A DNA stretch of 26,656 bases, from positions 1 to 26,656 of the forward strand of contig CAZPEL010000010.1 in the NCBI GenBank assembly GCA_964585585.1, written 5' to 3'. This document shows, one piece after another, positions 20,695-26,656 of this stretch (position 1 is its first letter; each line of letters begins with the position of its first letter). The notes beneath the pieces were generated by a model. It saw only the letters and a list, made by a program, of their open reading frames with translations, was not told where the DNA came from and did not search any database. Source of the DNA: CAZNAQ01 sp964585585. GTDB taxonomy: Bacteria > Patescibacteriota > Patescibacteriia > Patescibacteriales > JAGXOH01. The position numbers and the translations under genes are program-made.

Positions 20695-21183
20695 ATGAAA
20701 AGATTAATATTCATTCTCATTGGTTTGATCATAATTACGGCCTTGGTGGTTTTGGGGGTAAGGTATTTCAGTCCCAGCCAAACCGGAGAGCAGAATAACG
20801 GCCCAACCCAGTCGGAGCAGGGCAAGAATTCCCCGGAACTGGAGGAGAATATCAGAATATCCTCTCCTCAGGCCATGCAGGCCGTGACCAGCCCGATAAC
20901 CATCAAGGGAGAGGCCCGCGGATCTTGGTTTTTCGAGGGTGTTTTTTCCGCCCAAGTTCTGGACGAGAACGGCAAAAAATTGGGAGAAGGAAATATCCAA
21001 AGCCAAGGCGACTGGATGACCGACCAGTTCGTGTCCTTTGAGGGACAGATTGAATTTTCCACCCCGACCACCACTACCGGCCAGGTGGTCCTGGAAAAAA
21101 GCAACCCTTCCGGCAAACCGCAGAATTCGGAAAAAAGGGTGATAGTGGTCGAATTCCCGGAAGCCGATACCGGCCGCCGTTAA
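20695..21183 (+). CDS. Membrane-anchored Gmad2 Ig-like domain protein
   Basis: 162 residues. One N-terminal membrane anchor (about 4-24), a polar Gln/Asn/Ser linker (about 25-50), then a single immunoglobulin-like domain of the Gmad2 type (about 53-150): IRISSPQAMQAVTSPITIKG, GSWFFEGVFSAQVLDENGK and the WMTDQFVSFEGQIEF strand pair. Such domains occur in exported bacterial proteins of unsettled function. No lipobox Cys is present. It is probably co-transcribed with the isomerase and ends at a clear terminator. Confidence 0.82.
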   Translation: MKRLIFILIGLIIITALVVLGVRYFSPSQTGEQNNGPTQSEQGKNSPELEENIRISSPQAMQAVTSPITIKGEARGSWFFEGVFSAQVLDENGKKLGEGNIQSQGDWMTDQFVSFEGQIEFSTPTTTTGQVVLEKSNPSGKPQNSEKRVIVVEFPEADTGRR

Positions 21184-21201
21184 TTTAAAATCCTTGAACA
21201 T

Positions 21202-21233
21202 AAAAACAGCTCTTTTTTCAGGGCTGTTTTTTA
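21202..21233 (+). terminator. Terminator after the Gmad2 gene
   Basis: AAAAACAGCTC (21202-21212) pairs with GGGCTGTTTTT (21221-21231), an 11-bp stem including one G-U, ending in a U-run. Confidence 0.9.
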
Positions 21234-21239
21234 ATGTAT

Positions 21240-21266
21240 AAAAAAATTCCTTTTTAGGAATTTTCT
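21240..21266 (-). terminator. Terminator overlapping the RSH stop codon
   Basis: AAAATTCC and GGAATTTT pair around TTTTTA (about 21243-21264). Read on the minus strand the hairpin is followed by a run of Ts. The 5' arm encodes the last codons and stop of the RSH gene. Confidence 0.8.
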
Positions 21267-22726
21267 TTTTTCGGGGTGATCCATTTTTTGACCTTGTTGA
21301 TCTTGCTGGGCGGCAAGTTCTCCTTGATCTTGGTTTGGCTTTTGTGAGATTTAACGAATTTGAGCCATTTGGAGCTTGGATGCTTTTTGGAAGATTTGGT
21401 TATTATTTTTACGGAATCGCCATTTCTTAATTCCGTGTCCAAGGGAACTCTCTTGCTGTTAACTTCGGCCCCCACAGCCCTGTTTCCGACATCGGTATGA
21501 ATGGAATAGGCGAAATCTACGGGGGTGGCGTCCTTGATCAGCTTGATCAGGTCTCCCTTGGGGGTAAAAACGAATATTCTATCCTTTAAAACATTGAATT
21601 TGATCTTATTAACGAATTCGTAATTGTCCAAGGCGTTTTTTTGGAGATCGAATATTTCTTGTACCCACTTGGGCGGAGTTTTATCCATAAATCCTTGCTG
21701 GCGTCGATAATACCAATAGGCCGAGATTCCATAAAGAGCTTCGCGGTGCATTTCTTTGGTTTTGATCTGGAATTCAGTCAAAATTCCGTCCGGCCCGAAG
21801 ACCGTGGTATGGATGCTTCTATAGCCGTTGGTCTTGGGTAAGGCGATATAGTCTTTAAAAAGGTCGTTTTTGGGGCGCCACAAGGAGTGGATCATCCCCA
21901 ATATTTTATAACAATCGCTTACGGATTCGGCGGTGATTATAATGGCAAAGGTGTCGTGTAAACTTTCTATTTCTTGGTCCTTGTCCTTGGTTTTTTTAAA
22001 AATGCCGTAAAAGGGCTTGTAAAGGTCTATGGCGTTGTAGTTGACCTGGGCTTTTTGGAGCTCTTTGTATAAAATGTTTTTGGTTTTTTGAATATGGTTT
22101 CTTATTTTGGGTCCTTCTTTGATTTCGAATTTGTATTTTATTTTTTCATATTCTTGGGGATAAAGATATTTGAAACACCAATCCTCCATTTGCCATTTCA
22201 ACTCCCATACTCCCAACAACCAAGCAATGGGCACATACACTTCCAAGACCTCTTTGGCTATTCTTTCCCGCTTTTCCGGGGAATGGATATGAAGGGTCTG
22301 CAGGTTGTGCAGGCGATCCGCGAATTTTATTAGAACCACCCGCAGATCCTTGGCCATGGCCAGAAACATTCTTTTTAAATTCCTGACATATCTGTCCTCA
22401 CCCCTGTATTTAACTTTTTCCAGTTTGGTGATCCCTTTGATCAGCTTGGCTATTTCTTCTCCGAATTCTTCTTTTATTTTTTTAAAAGAAACCGATGTGT
22501 CCTCTACCACATCGTGCAACAGGCCGGCGGCCACAGTGGTTGAGTCCGCCTGGATCTGGGCCAAGGTATAAGCGGTTTGTAGGCAGTGTTCAAAGTAGGG
22601 CTCGCCGGTTTTCCGGTATTGCCCTTCATGGGCTTTTTTGCCAAAATGGTAGGCTGAAACAATCAGGTCGATGTCCGCCCCGGGATCGTTTTCGCGCACT
22701 TTTTGGATAATTGTATCAATATCCAT
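21254..22726 (-). CDS. RelA/SpoT homologue (ppGpp hydrolase; synthetase domain atypical)
   Basis: Controls the alarmone (p)ppGpp. 490 residues: an HD hydrolase domain (about 20-180) with intact metal motifs (FEH ending at 47, HD 71-72, Asp in FADRLHN at 137), a RelA/SpoT synthetase domain (about 235-345) and a TGS domain (about 385-450). The helical and ACT domains of long Rel proteins are absent. In the synthetase part the catalytic Asp (KDYIALPK, 292) and Glu (TEFQIKT, 318) remain, but arginines that the family usually keeps are replaced: AIIIT instead of an Ile-Arg pair (about 262) and LFKD instead of RFKD (290). The final AE-x-G-x-AAHW block is ALYGISAYW. Hydrolase activity is likely; synthesis is uncertain. 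Confidence 0.92.
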   Translation of the reverse strand: MDIDTIIQKVRENDPGADIDLIVSAYHFGKKAHEGQYRKTGEPYFEHCLQTAYTLAQIQADSTTVAAGLLHDVVEDTSVSFKKIKEEFGEEIAKLIKGITKLEKVKYRGEDRYVRNLKRMFLAMAKDLRVVLIKFADRLHNLQTLHIHSPEKRERIAKEVLEVYVPIAWLLGVWELKWQMEDWCFKYLYPQEYEKIKYKFEIKEGPKIRNHIQKTKNILYKELQKAQVNYNAIDLYKPFYGIFKKTKDKDQEIESLHDTFAIIITAESVSDCYKILGMIHSLWRPKNDLFKDYIALPKTNGYRSIHTTVFGPDGILTEFQIKTKEMHREALYGISAYWYYRRQQGFMDKTPPKWVQEIFDLQKNALDNYEFVNKIKFNVLKDRIFVFTPKGDLIKLIKDATPVDFAYSIHTDVGNRAVGAEVNSKRVPLDTELRNGDSVKIITKSSKKHPSSKWLKFVKSHKSQTKIKENLPPSKINKVKKWITPKKENS

Positions 22727-22758
22727 ATATTTTTAATTTTGGCAAAATTATATATTTT

Positions 22759-22787
22759 ATTATACAACAATCATTATTAGATGATAA
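22759..22787 (-). promoter_or_regulatory. Candidate promoter for the RSH gene
   Basis: On the minus strand, TTATCA (22787-22782), 17 bases, TATAAT (22764-22759), about 33 bases before the ATG. The leader is very AT-rich and has no SD. Confidence 0.55.
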
Positions 22788-22857
22788 GACGAAAACAGCT
22801 TTTAGTCAAATTTTTCCGGATTTATTGATTTTCACCCGAGAGAATGTCTTTTTAGTG

Positions 22858-22886
22858 TTGACTTGGAATTAATTTTATGTTAAAAA
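22858..22886 (+). promoter_or_regulatory. Accessory promoter 1
   Basis: TTGACT (22858-22863), a 17-base spacer containing TTAATTTTATGT, then a weak -10 TAAAAA (22881-22886). The whole 29-base segment is nearly the same as accessory promoter 2 at 23656. Confidence 0.65.
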
Positions 22887-22894
22887 GAAAAGTC

Positions 22895-22920
22895 ATTTAA
22901 CAGGTTGTTCTTTAAAAAAT
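22895..22920 (+). promoter_or_regulatory. Leader element shared with the 24212 unit
   Basis: ATTTAACA, then TTGTTCTTT, then an A-rich run. The same words, two bases closer together, occur at 24163-24190 in the leader of the zinc-ribbon operon. An AAGGAGG SD follows at 22929-22935. Confidence 0.55.
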
Positions 22921-22943
22921 AAAAGAAAAAGGAGGAAGCTACT

Positions 22944-23513
22944 ATGGATACTTTAATTGACATTTTAATTGACATTGAGTTTATAATTTTTTTTCTTGCT
23001 TTAATTTTTCTTTTTTTATTCTTCATAATTTGGGAATATATAGGAGAAAAAAAGAAAAAAAAGGAAGCTAAACGAGAAGAAAGGAGAAAAGAACAGTATG
23101 ATGCAGAAATCAAACGAAAAGAACAACAACAACGGGCAAGAATAAAAAGAGGGGGAAAGGTAATCGTATATCTGAGATATATGTATATATCGGATAATGA
23201 TAGGCCAAGGCCATTTCGAAAAAAATTTGTTGAAGAAGATGTAGTAAAAACAGGTGCTGCATTATCAGAAGCAAACGTAGATTTTTCAGATATTTTTTTA
23301 ACTGCTTATGACGGTGGTGCCTGTGGCCAAGAAGGCTATCTGGCTATGGCCATTAAATATAAGGATGAATACAAGGAAGACGAAGATCAAGGAGGCAAGT
23401 TAGCAAGAAGATCGAAGTTTGTTACTAATCAAATTGAGCCCGTGTTAAGGGAAGTATTTAAGAAAAATCCAATTTATCTCCAAGCAATGTTCCCAGAAAT
23501 TGAAGGATTTTAA
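22944..23513 (+). CDS. Membrane-anchored basic protein, unknown
   Basis: 189 residues; no family recognised. Very hydrophobic N-terminal segment (about 8-34), then a strongly basic Lys/Arg/Glu helix (about 35-70), then a soluble alpha/beta-looking domain (about 70-189) with strands such as KVIVYLRYMYI and YLAMAIKYK, a DGGACGQEG turn with the only Cys, and an acidic KDEYKEDEDQGG loop. The ATG has a strong SD (AAGGAGG) nine bases upstream, unlike most housekeeping genes here. It forms a single-gene unit with its own promoter and terminator. Base composition is visibly more AT-rich than in the housekeeping part. Confidence 0.8.
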   Translation: MDTLIDILIDIEFIIFFLALIFLFLFFIIWEYIGEKKKKKEAKREERRKEQYDAEIKRKEQQQRARIKRGGKVIVYLRYMYISDNDRPRPFRKKFVEEDVVKTGAALSEANVDFSDIFLTAYDGGACGQEGYLAMAIKYKDEYKEDEDQGGKLARRSKFVTNQIEPVLREVFKKNPIYLQAMFPEIEGF

Positions 23514-23529
23514 TTTGCACATTCAATCA

Positions 23530-23561
23530 GGCTGGTCAAGAAAAAATGGCCAGCCTTTTTA
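23530..23561 (+). terminator. Terminator after the 22944 gene
   Basis: GGCTGGTC (23530-23537) pairs with GGCCAGCC (23548-23555) with one G-U, followed by TTTTT. Confidence 0.92.
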
Positions 23562-23655
23562 TTTCAAACCAGGAATATAAATCTATTTTTATAGTTTTTT
23601 TATTTTGTTTTTGGTCATATTGTTGTGGCTTAGATTAGAATGTAGGGGGTTTTCA

Positions 23656-23684
23656 TTGACTTGAAATTAATTTTATGCTAAAAA
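23656..23684 (+). promoter_or_regulatory. Accessory promoter 2
   Basis: TTGACT (23656-23661), a 17-base spacer containing TTAATTTTATGC, -10 TAAAAA (23679-23684). It differs from accessory promoter 1 at only two positions from -35 to -10. Confidence 0.65.
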
Positions 23685-23702
23685 AAGAAAAACATTGAAC
23701 GA

Positions 23703-23728
23703 AGTCATCCTTCAAAGTCATCCTTCAA
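23703..23728 (+). repeat. 13-bp tandem duplication in a leader
   Basis: AGTCATCCTTCAA occurs at 23703-23715 and again at 23716-23728, just before the SD AGGAGGGG (23738-23745) of the 70-residue gene. Confidence 0.9.
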
Positions 23729-23749
23729 AAAAAAGAAAGGAGGGGTACG

Positions 23750-23962
23750 ATGTCGTCACCAAAGGAATTAGAAAAGATTGCGTATAATAAATCTTTGTTT
23801 GATGATGAGCAGCGAACAGAGGCCATAATTCAACTTGCTAATTACGTGCCGAGCACTGAAGCTGTTGATGCTCTTTCAAAAATAGCAAATGATAAATTTA
23901 AATTTAATTCAAAGCAACGAAAATTAGCTATTAAAGCATTAGGAGGAAAGAAGAAGATTTGA
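23750..23962 (+). CDS. Small helical-repeat protein (70 residues), unknown
   Basis: 70 residues with an internal duplication. Residues about 6-30 (ELEKIAYNKSLFDDEQRTEA...) and about 41-65 (ALSKIANDKFKFNSKQRKLA...) share the pattern L-x-KIA-x-x-K-x-x-F-x-x-x-QR-x-x-AI-x-x-L, spaced about 35 residues apart. This looks like two helical hairpins, HEAT-like in size. The C-terminus is basic (GGKKKI). The SD is exceptionally strong (AGGAGGGG) and the unit has its own promoter and terminator, which supports a real gene despite its size. It ends in TGA. Function unknown; a small binding or adaptor protein is possible. Confidence 0.78.
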   Translation: MSSPKELEKIAYNKSLFDDEQRTEAIIQLANYVPSTEAVDALSKIANDKFKFNSKQRKLAIKALGGKKKI

Positions 23963-23995
23963 AAAATAAGTTTCTACAAAATATTTTTGATTTTG

Positions 23996-24030
23996 CGGCA
24001 GTTTTGTATAAAAACAAACTGCCGTTTTTT
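23996..24030 (+). terminator. Terminator after the 70-residue gene
   Basis: CGGCAGTTT (23996-24004) pairs with AAACTGCCG (24016-24024), followed by TTTTTT. Confidence 0.9.
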
Positions 24031-24114
24031 ATTTTAAAAAACTTTTTTAATAATCCAGTTTTAAATATTGATGTCAAATATATTACACTTTGGGCTAGGA
24101 ATTTATAAAAATTA

Positions 24115-24143
24115 TTGACCTATATTTAATTTTATGCTATAGT
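24115..24143 (+). promoter_or_regulatory. Accessory promoter 3
   Basis: TTGACC (24115-24120), a 17-base spacer ending TTAATTTTATGC, and an extended -10 TGCTATAGT with hexamer TATAGT at 24138-24143. The spacer core is identical to that of accessory promoter 2. Confidence 0.72.
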
Positions 24144-24162
24144 TTAAGGTTAAATCAAGAGA

Positions 24163-24190
24163 ATTTAACATTGTTCTTTGACAATTAAAA
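24163..24190 (+). promoter_or_regulatory. Leader element shared with the 22944 unit
   Basis: ATTTAACA then TTGTTCTTTGACAATT, matching the leader at 22895-22920 apart from a two-base gap. An AGGAGG SD follows at 24199-24204. Confidence 0.55.
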
Positions 24191-24211
24191 AACTTTATAG
24201 GAGGTTCGCAA

Positions 24212-24745
24212 ATGGCCAATACATTTATTTGTAAGAGTTGTCAGGAAGAAATTCCCGAGGGAGTAAATTTTTGTCCTAATTGTGGAGTTTCCCAGAAACA
24301 AAAGGTCGGAGAATCAAACCACCAAACAGAAAAGGGAGAAAAACAAAACCAAACCCAAAATAAAGAGCAAAAACCTCAACAGAAAGAAAAAAAACGTCCT
24401 TATAAAATTGAAGTTGATTTTGTGGGTAGGGAAGGTGAGTATATTTTTGATATTCAAGTTCTTTCCCAAGACGGAGATGGCATACCCGCGGTTGTAAAGA
24501 TAAACGAAGGAAATGAATATCACGATAGAGTAAAAACTGATAACCAGGGTTTTATAGGAAATTACAAGGCAAGGAAGTTTACTCAAAGAAAAAGAATTTT
24601 TTTCTTTAGGGTTATAGGGACTTCGGTCAATTTTCAAAAAGAATTGTGGGGTCCGACACCCAAGAAGAAAAAAGTGGACGTAATAAAGAGAGGCGGTTTT
24701 ATAGCCAATCTTAAAAACGTTCTTAAAGAAAAAAAAGAACAGTAA
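24212..24745 (+). CDS. Zinc-ribbon protein with beta-rich domain, unknown
   Basis: 177 residues. N-terminal zinc ribbon with CKSC (7-10) and CPNC (21-24). A low-complexity Gln/Lys/Asn/Glu linker (about 28-62) leads to a beta-rich domain (about 64-150) with strands KIEVDFVG, GEYIFDIQVLSQDGDGIPAVVKI and a TDNQGFIGNYK turn. The DGDGIPA-VKI...TD-x-x-G pattern resembles carboxypeptidase-regulatory or Ig-like folds. The C-terminus is basic (PKKKKVDVIKRGG and onward). No membrane segment or signal peptide, so probably cytoplasmic. First gene of a three-gene operon, 12 bases from the next. No known family recognised as a whole. Confidence 0.8.
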   Translation: MANTFICKSCQEEIPEGVNFCPNCGVSQKQKVGESNHQTEKGEKQNQTQNKEQKPQQKEKKRPYKIEVDFVGREGEYIFDIQVLSQDGDGIPAVVKINEGNEYHDRVKTDNQGFIGNYKARKFTQRKRIFFFRVIGTSVNFQKELWGPTPKKKKVDVIKRGGFIANLKNVLKEKKEQ

Positions 24746-24757
24746 AGGGGGTTCAGT

Positions 24758-25420
24758 ATGGATATATTGTTTTGGATTTATTGGGGAGCCATAGTAGGTT
24801 TCCTTTTAGTAAGCATTGGTTTTTTTCGGGATTATGTAGGACATGTAGTCGGCCAATTGTTGGCAGACAACAATTGGAGATTAGTAACCCTGTATATTTT
24901 GGCAATAACATTTACCATTTCGGCTCTATTGGCCGGATTTGGAGAACCGGTTTTGTTTAAAGAGGCCCGTAAAGTAAAAGAGGAGATATCGGAAGAAATT
25001 ACTCCGAAATGGAAACAGGAGTGGAACTACATTCTTTACGGGGAAAGGGTTTTACCCCAAGAACAAAAAGAGATTGCCTCCAAGGAAAATTATTCTAGCT
25101 GGTGGCACTGGAAGTTGACCGTTTTCTTTTGGGTTCTTGCTTTGATCTATACCCCGATCGCTTTACGGGATGAGATTGCCGACGCTTTTAGTGTTAGTTG
25201 GCAAAAATTTCAACAGAATCGAATGGAAAGAGGCGAGGAAAGCGAAGAGGATAAAAGTGGAACAGAAGAAAAATCCTCCTCTTCGACTGAGGGCAAAACA
25301 ACCTCGGAAGGACCTTTTGTTAACAAATCTTCTTTTTTATGGAGATATGTAAGGGATTTCTCGACTGACTTTATTGCCGAGATAAGCAGTAATGTGGCGA
25401 CTCGGTTTATGAGAAGATAA
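24758..25420 (+). CDS. Three-TM membrane protein, unknown
   Basis: 220 residues. Membrane segments at about 4-23, 42-63 and 118-135. Between the second and third lies a charged helical stretch (KEARKVKEEISEEITPKWKQEW). After the third, an acidic Ser/Glu/Thr-rich linker (about 153-188) leads to a C-terminal amphipathic region (SSFLWRYVRDFSTDFIAEI, about 191-209). No family recognised. An AAAGGGGG SD lies in the 12-base gap after the zinc-ribbon gene, and nine bases separate it from the next gene, so the three are clearly one operon. Base composition is closer to that of the housekeeping genes than the first accessory genes are. Confidence 0.8.
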   Translation: MDILFWIYWGAIVGFLLVSIGFFRDYVGHVVGQLLADNNWRLVTLYILAITFTISALLAGFGEPVLFKEARKVKEEISEEITPKWKQEWNYILYGERVLPQEQKEIASKENYSSWWHWKLTVFFWVLALIYTPIALRDEIADAFSVSWQKFQQNRMERGEESEEDKSGTEEKSSSSTEGKTTSEGPFVNKSSFLWRYVRDFSTDFIAEISSNVATRFMRR

Positions 25421-25429
25421 GGAGGTGGC

Positions 25430-26581
25430 ATGTTTAAAGATTTGACTTTCGGAAAAATAGCAAAGGGGTTAATGGCCGCTCTTGTGGTGGCCATTGTCTT
25501 GCGTATTCTTATTCCTCTTCCTGTTCGCTTTTTCTTGTCACTAACGATTTTTGTTTTTGTCGTAGAAATGATGTTTAAGGAAGTGGGAACGGATACCAAA
25601 ACCGTAATTAACAAGGTAGCCGTCTTCGGATTCGGAGTTTTGGCTTTTGTTGGTTTCCGGATAATTGTGGGCCACGCTTTCAATTTTCCCCTGGTGGAGA
25701 CTTATCAATCTTTAGAGGGCTCCGGATTATTGGGTTCGTTGTTTCAGGAAACTACCCCTCAAAATATTATCTTGGAACTTCTTTTTCTTCTTCCCGGTAT
25801 TGGCTTTGCCCACGGTTTGATTAAAGGATCGCGAGGAACCAAGAAAACACTTTATGTTTTTTCCGTTCTTATGTTTGGGGTGGTGCTGTGGCAAGTAAAA
25901 CAGGTCCAAAACAGCGAAGCAATTTCCAGATATTCTCAGTCTTCTGTGAATGAATGGACCACTGAACTGAACTACAGTGCCATGGAGAAAGAAGCCCGAG
26001 CTAAGATCATTGTTCTAGAAGCTCGGCAGGATATCCGCAACTTTGCCCTTTCTAAAGACACACGGGTTAACCCGAAAGAGGTGATTCGCAAAGGCAGGAA
26101 AATGATGCTTTTGAGTGATAAGCCGATGGTTGACCCTGATATCATGGCCGAACCCATGGTCAAAGTCACCTTGGAAAAAAATGGTGTCTTCAAGGGCGCT
26201 AAAGTTTTTGTTCCTTATCGTAAGGTGCAAAGAGTAAATATTTTCCAGGAAGAAAAAGAAACAGCAGAAAAAAAACGGGAGTTGACGCCCCAAGAAAAAC
26301 TGCAAAAGAGTGTGGCTCATTACACTCAAAAGTGGGGCGAGCCGCAGAAGGTGGTCCTGGATGATGATGAGTGGAGGAAGGTTTGTAAGGTCAACAAAGA
26401 CGATAAAATAAGTTATTTGTCTTTGCATAAATTTAATACCAACGCCGGTGGGGTATGGGAGAAAGCAGTTATTGATTGCTATGGCTACACTTTTTATGCA
26501 GAAGACAAGGAAGGAGGAAATGTTTATTTCAAAAGAAAGGATAATTCAACAATAGTTTATTGTTGGAAGAAGATTAATTGA
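25430..26581 (+). CDS. Four-TM protein with soluble C-terminal domain, unknown
   Basis: 383 residues. Hydrophobic segments at about 13-47 (probably two passes), 64-83, 113-130 and 140-155, then a soluble region of about 220 residues. The soluble part starts with a long charged helix (EKEARAKIIVLEARQDIRNF), has a strand-rich centre (KGAKVFVPYRKVQRVNIFQEE) that may be SH3-like, a Lys/Glu linker, and a C-terminal domain with Trp and Cys (EWRKVC, VIDCYGY, IVYCWKK). No family recognised. The SD is AAGGAGGTGG directly after the previous stop. A perfect terminator follows, so this is the last gene of the operon. It ends in TGA. Confidence 0.8.
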   Translation: MFKDLTFGKIAKGLMAALVVAIVLRILIPLPVRFFLSLTIFVFVVEMMFKEVGTDTKTVINKVAVFGFGVLAFVGFRIIVGHAFNFPLVETYQSLEGSGLLGSLFQETTPQNIILELLFLLPGIGFAHGLIKGSRGTKKTLYVFSVLMFGVVLWQVKQVQNSEAISRYSQSSVNEWTTELNYSAMEKEARAKIIVLEARQDIRNFALSKDTRVNPKEVIRKGRKMMLLSDKPMVDPDIMAEPMVKVTLEKNGVFKGAKVFVPYRKVQRVNIFQEEKETAEKKRELTPQEKLQKSVAHYTQKWGEPQKVVLDDDEWRKVCKVNKDDKISYLSLHKFNTNAGGVWEKAVIDCYGYTFYAEDKEGGNVYFKRKDNSTIVYCWKKIN

Positions 26582-26588
26582 AAACAAC

Positions 26589-26624
26589 ACGGGCAAAACA
26601 AAAAAATGTTTTGCCCGTTTTTTA
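26589..26624 (+). terminator. Terminator of the three-gene accessory operon
   Basis: ACGGGCAAAACA (26589-26600) pairs perfectly with TGTTTTGCCCGT (26607-26618) around an A6 loop, with a T-run after it. Confidence 0.94.
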
Positions 26625-26656
26625 TTGATTTTTTAAACATTTTCTGCTTTAATGTA

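Noticed and set aside
24658..24700. Nuclear-localisation-like PKKKKV in the zinc-ribbon protein
   Set aside because: In a bacterial protein with a generally Lys-rich tail this is most likely chance.
23750..26581. UGA recoded to glycine, as in Gracilibacteria/Absconditabacteria
   Set aside because: Two genes end in TGA followed closely by terminators, and no conserved gene in the window has an in-frame TGA.

Overview
The window looks like a chromosomal stretch of a Candidate Phyla Radiation (Patescibacteria) bacterium, possibly Parcubacteria-like. This is inferred from a compact housekeeping set, a short ACT-less RSH protein, a SIS-type phosphoglucose/phosphomannose isomerase, many genes without a visible Shine-Dalgarno (SD) sequence, and AT-rich intergenic spaces built of 7- or 8-base tandem words. 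UGA acts as a stop (the 70-residue gene and the last gene end in TGA), so the Gly-recoding lineages are unlikely. The sequence contains one 100-N scaffold gap (18358-18457).

Layout. 1-9450 (+): 5'-truncated valS carrying an ASCH-like domain insert, an MscS channel, a small membrane protein, pheS, a Nif3-family gene, pheT and two small membrane proteins, ending in a hairpin terminator that faces topA. 9534-16993 (-): topA, dprA, pth, der, an LCP-family envelope gene and tRNA-Pro. Between dprA and pth lies a plus-strand structured RNA candidate (about 13133-13318) with its own consensus promoter and terminator. 17100-18531: an MGMT-domain gene, tRNA-Val, tRNA-Ala, a repeat-rich spacer, the gap, and tRNA-Gly on the minus strand. 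18629-22726: lgt (-) divergent from a PGI/PMI isomerase plus a Gmad2-domain protein (+), which converge on an RSH gene (-).

22.8-26.6 kb is an accessory block of five unrecognised plus-strand genes in three transcription units. Each unit has a near-identical promoter (TTGACY, 17-base spacer sharing a 12-base core, weak -10), a strong SD and its own hairpin terminator. The third unit is a three-gene operon: a zinc-ribbon protein with a beta-rich domain, a three-TM protein and a four-TM protein with a soluble tail. It is the best candidate here for an undescribed system, although nothing in the sequence reveals its function.

The observations most worth following are the ASCH-like domain inside ValRS with a heptamer repeat at its junction, the structured RNA with a C-rich apical loop, the shared promoter architecture of the accessory units, the 7/8-mer intergenic arrays, and an RSH whose hydrolase motifs are intact while conserved synthetase arginines are missing.
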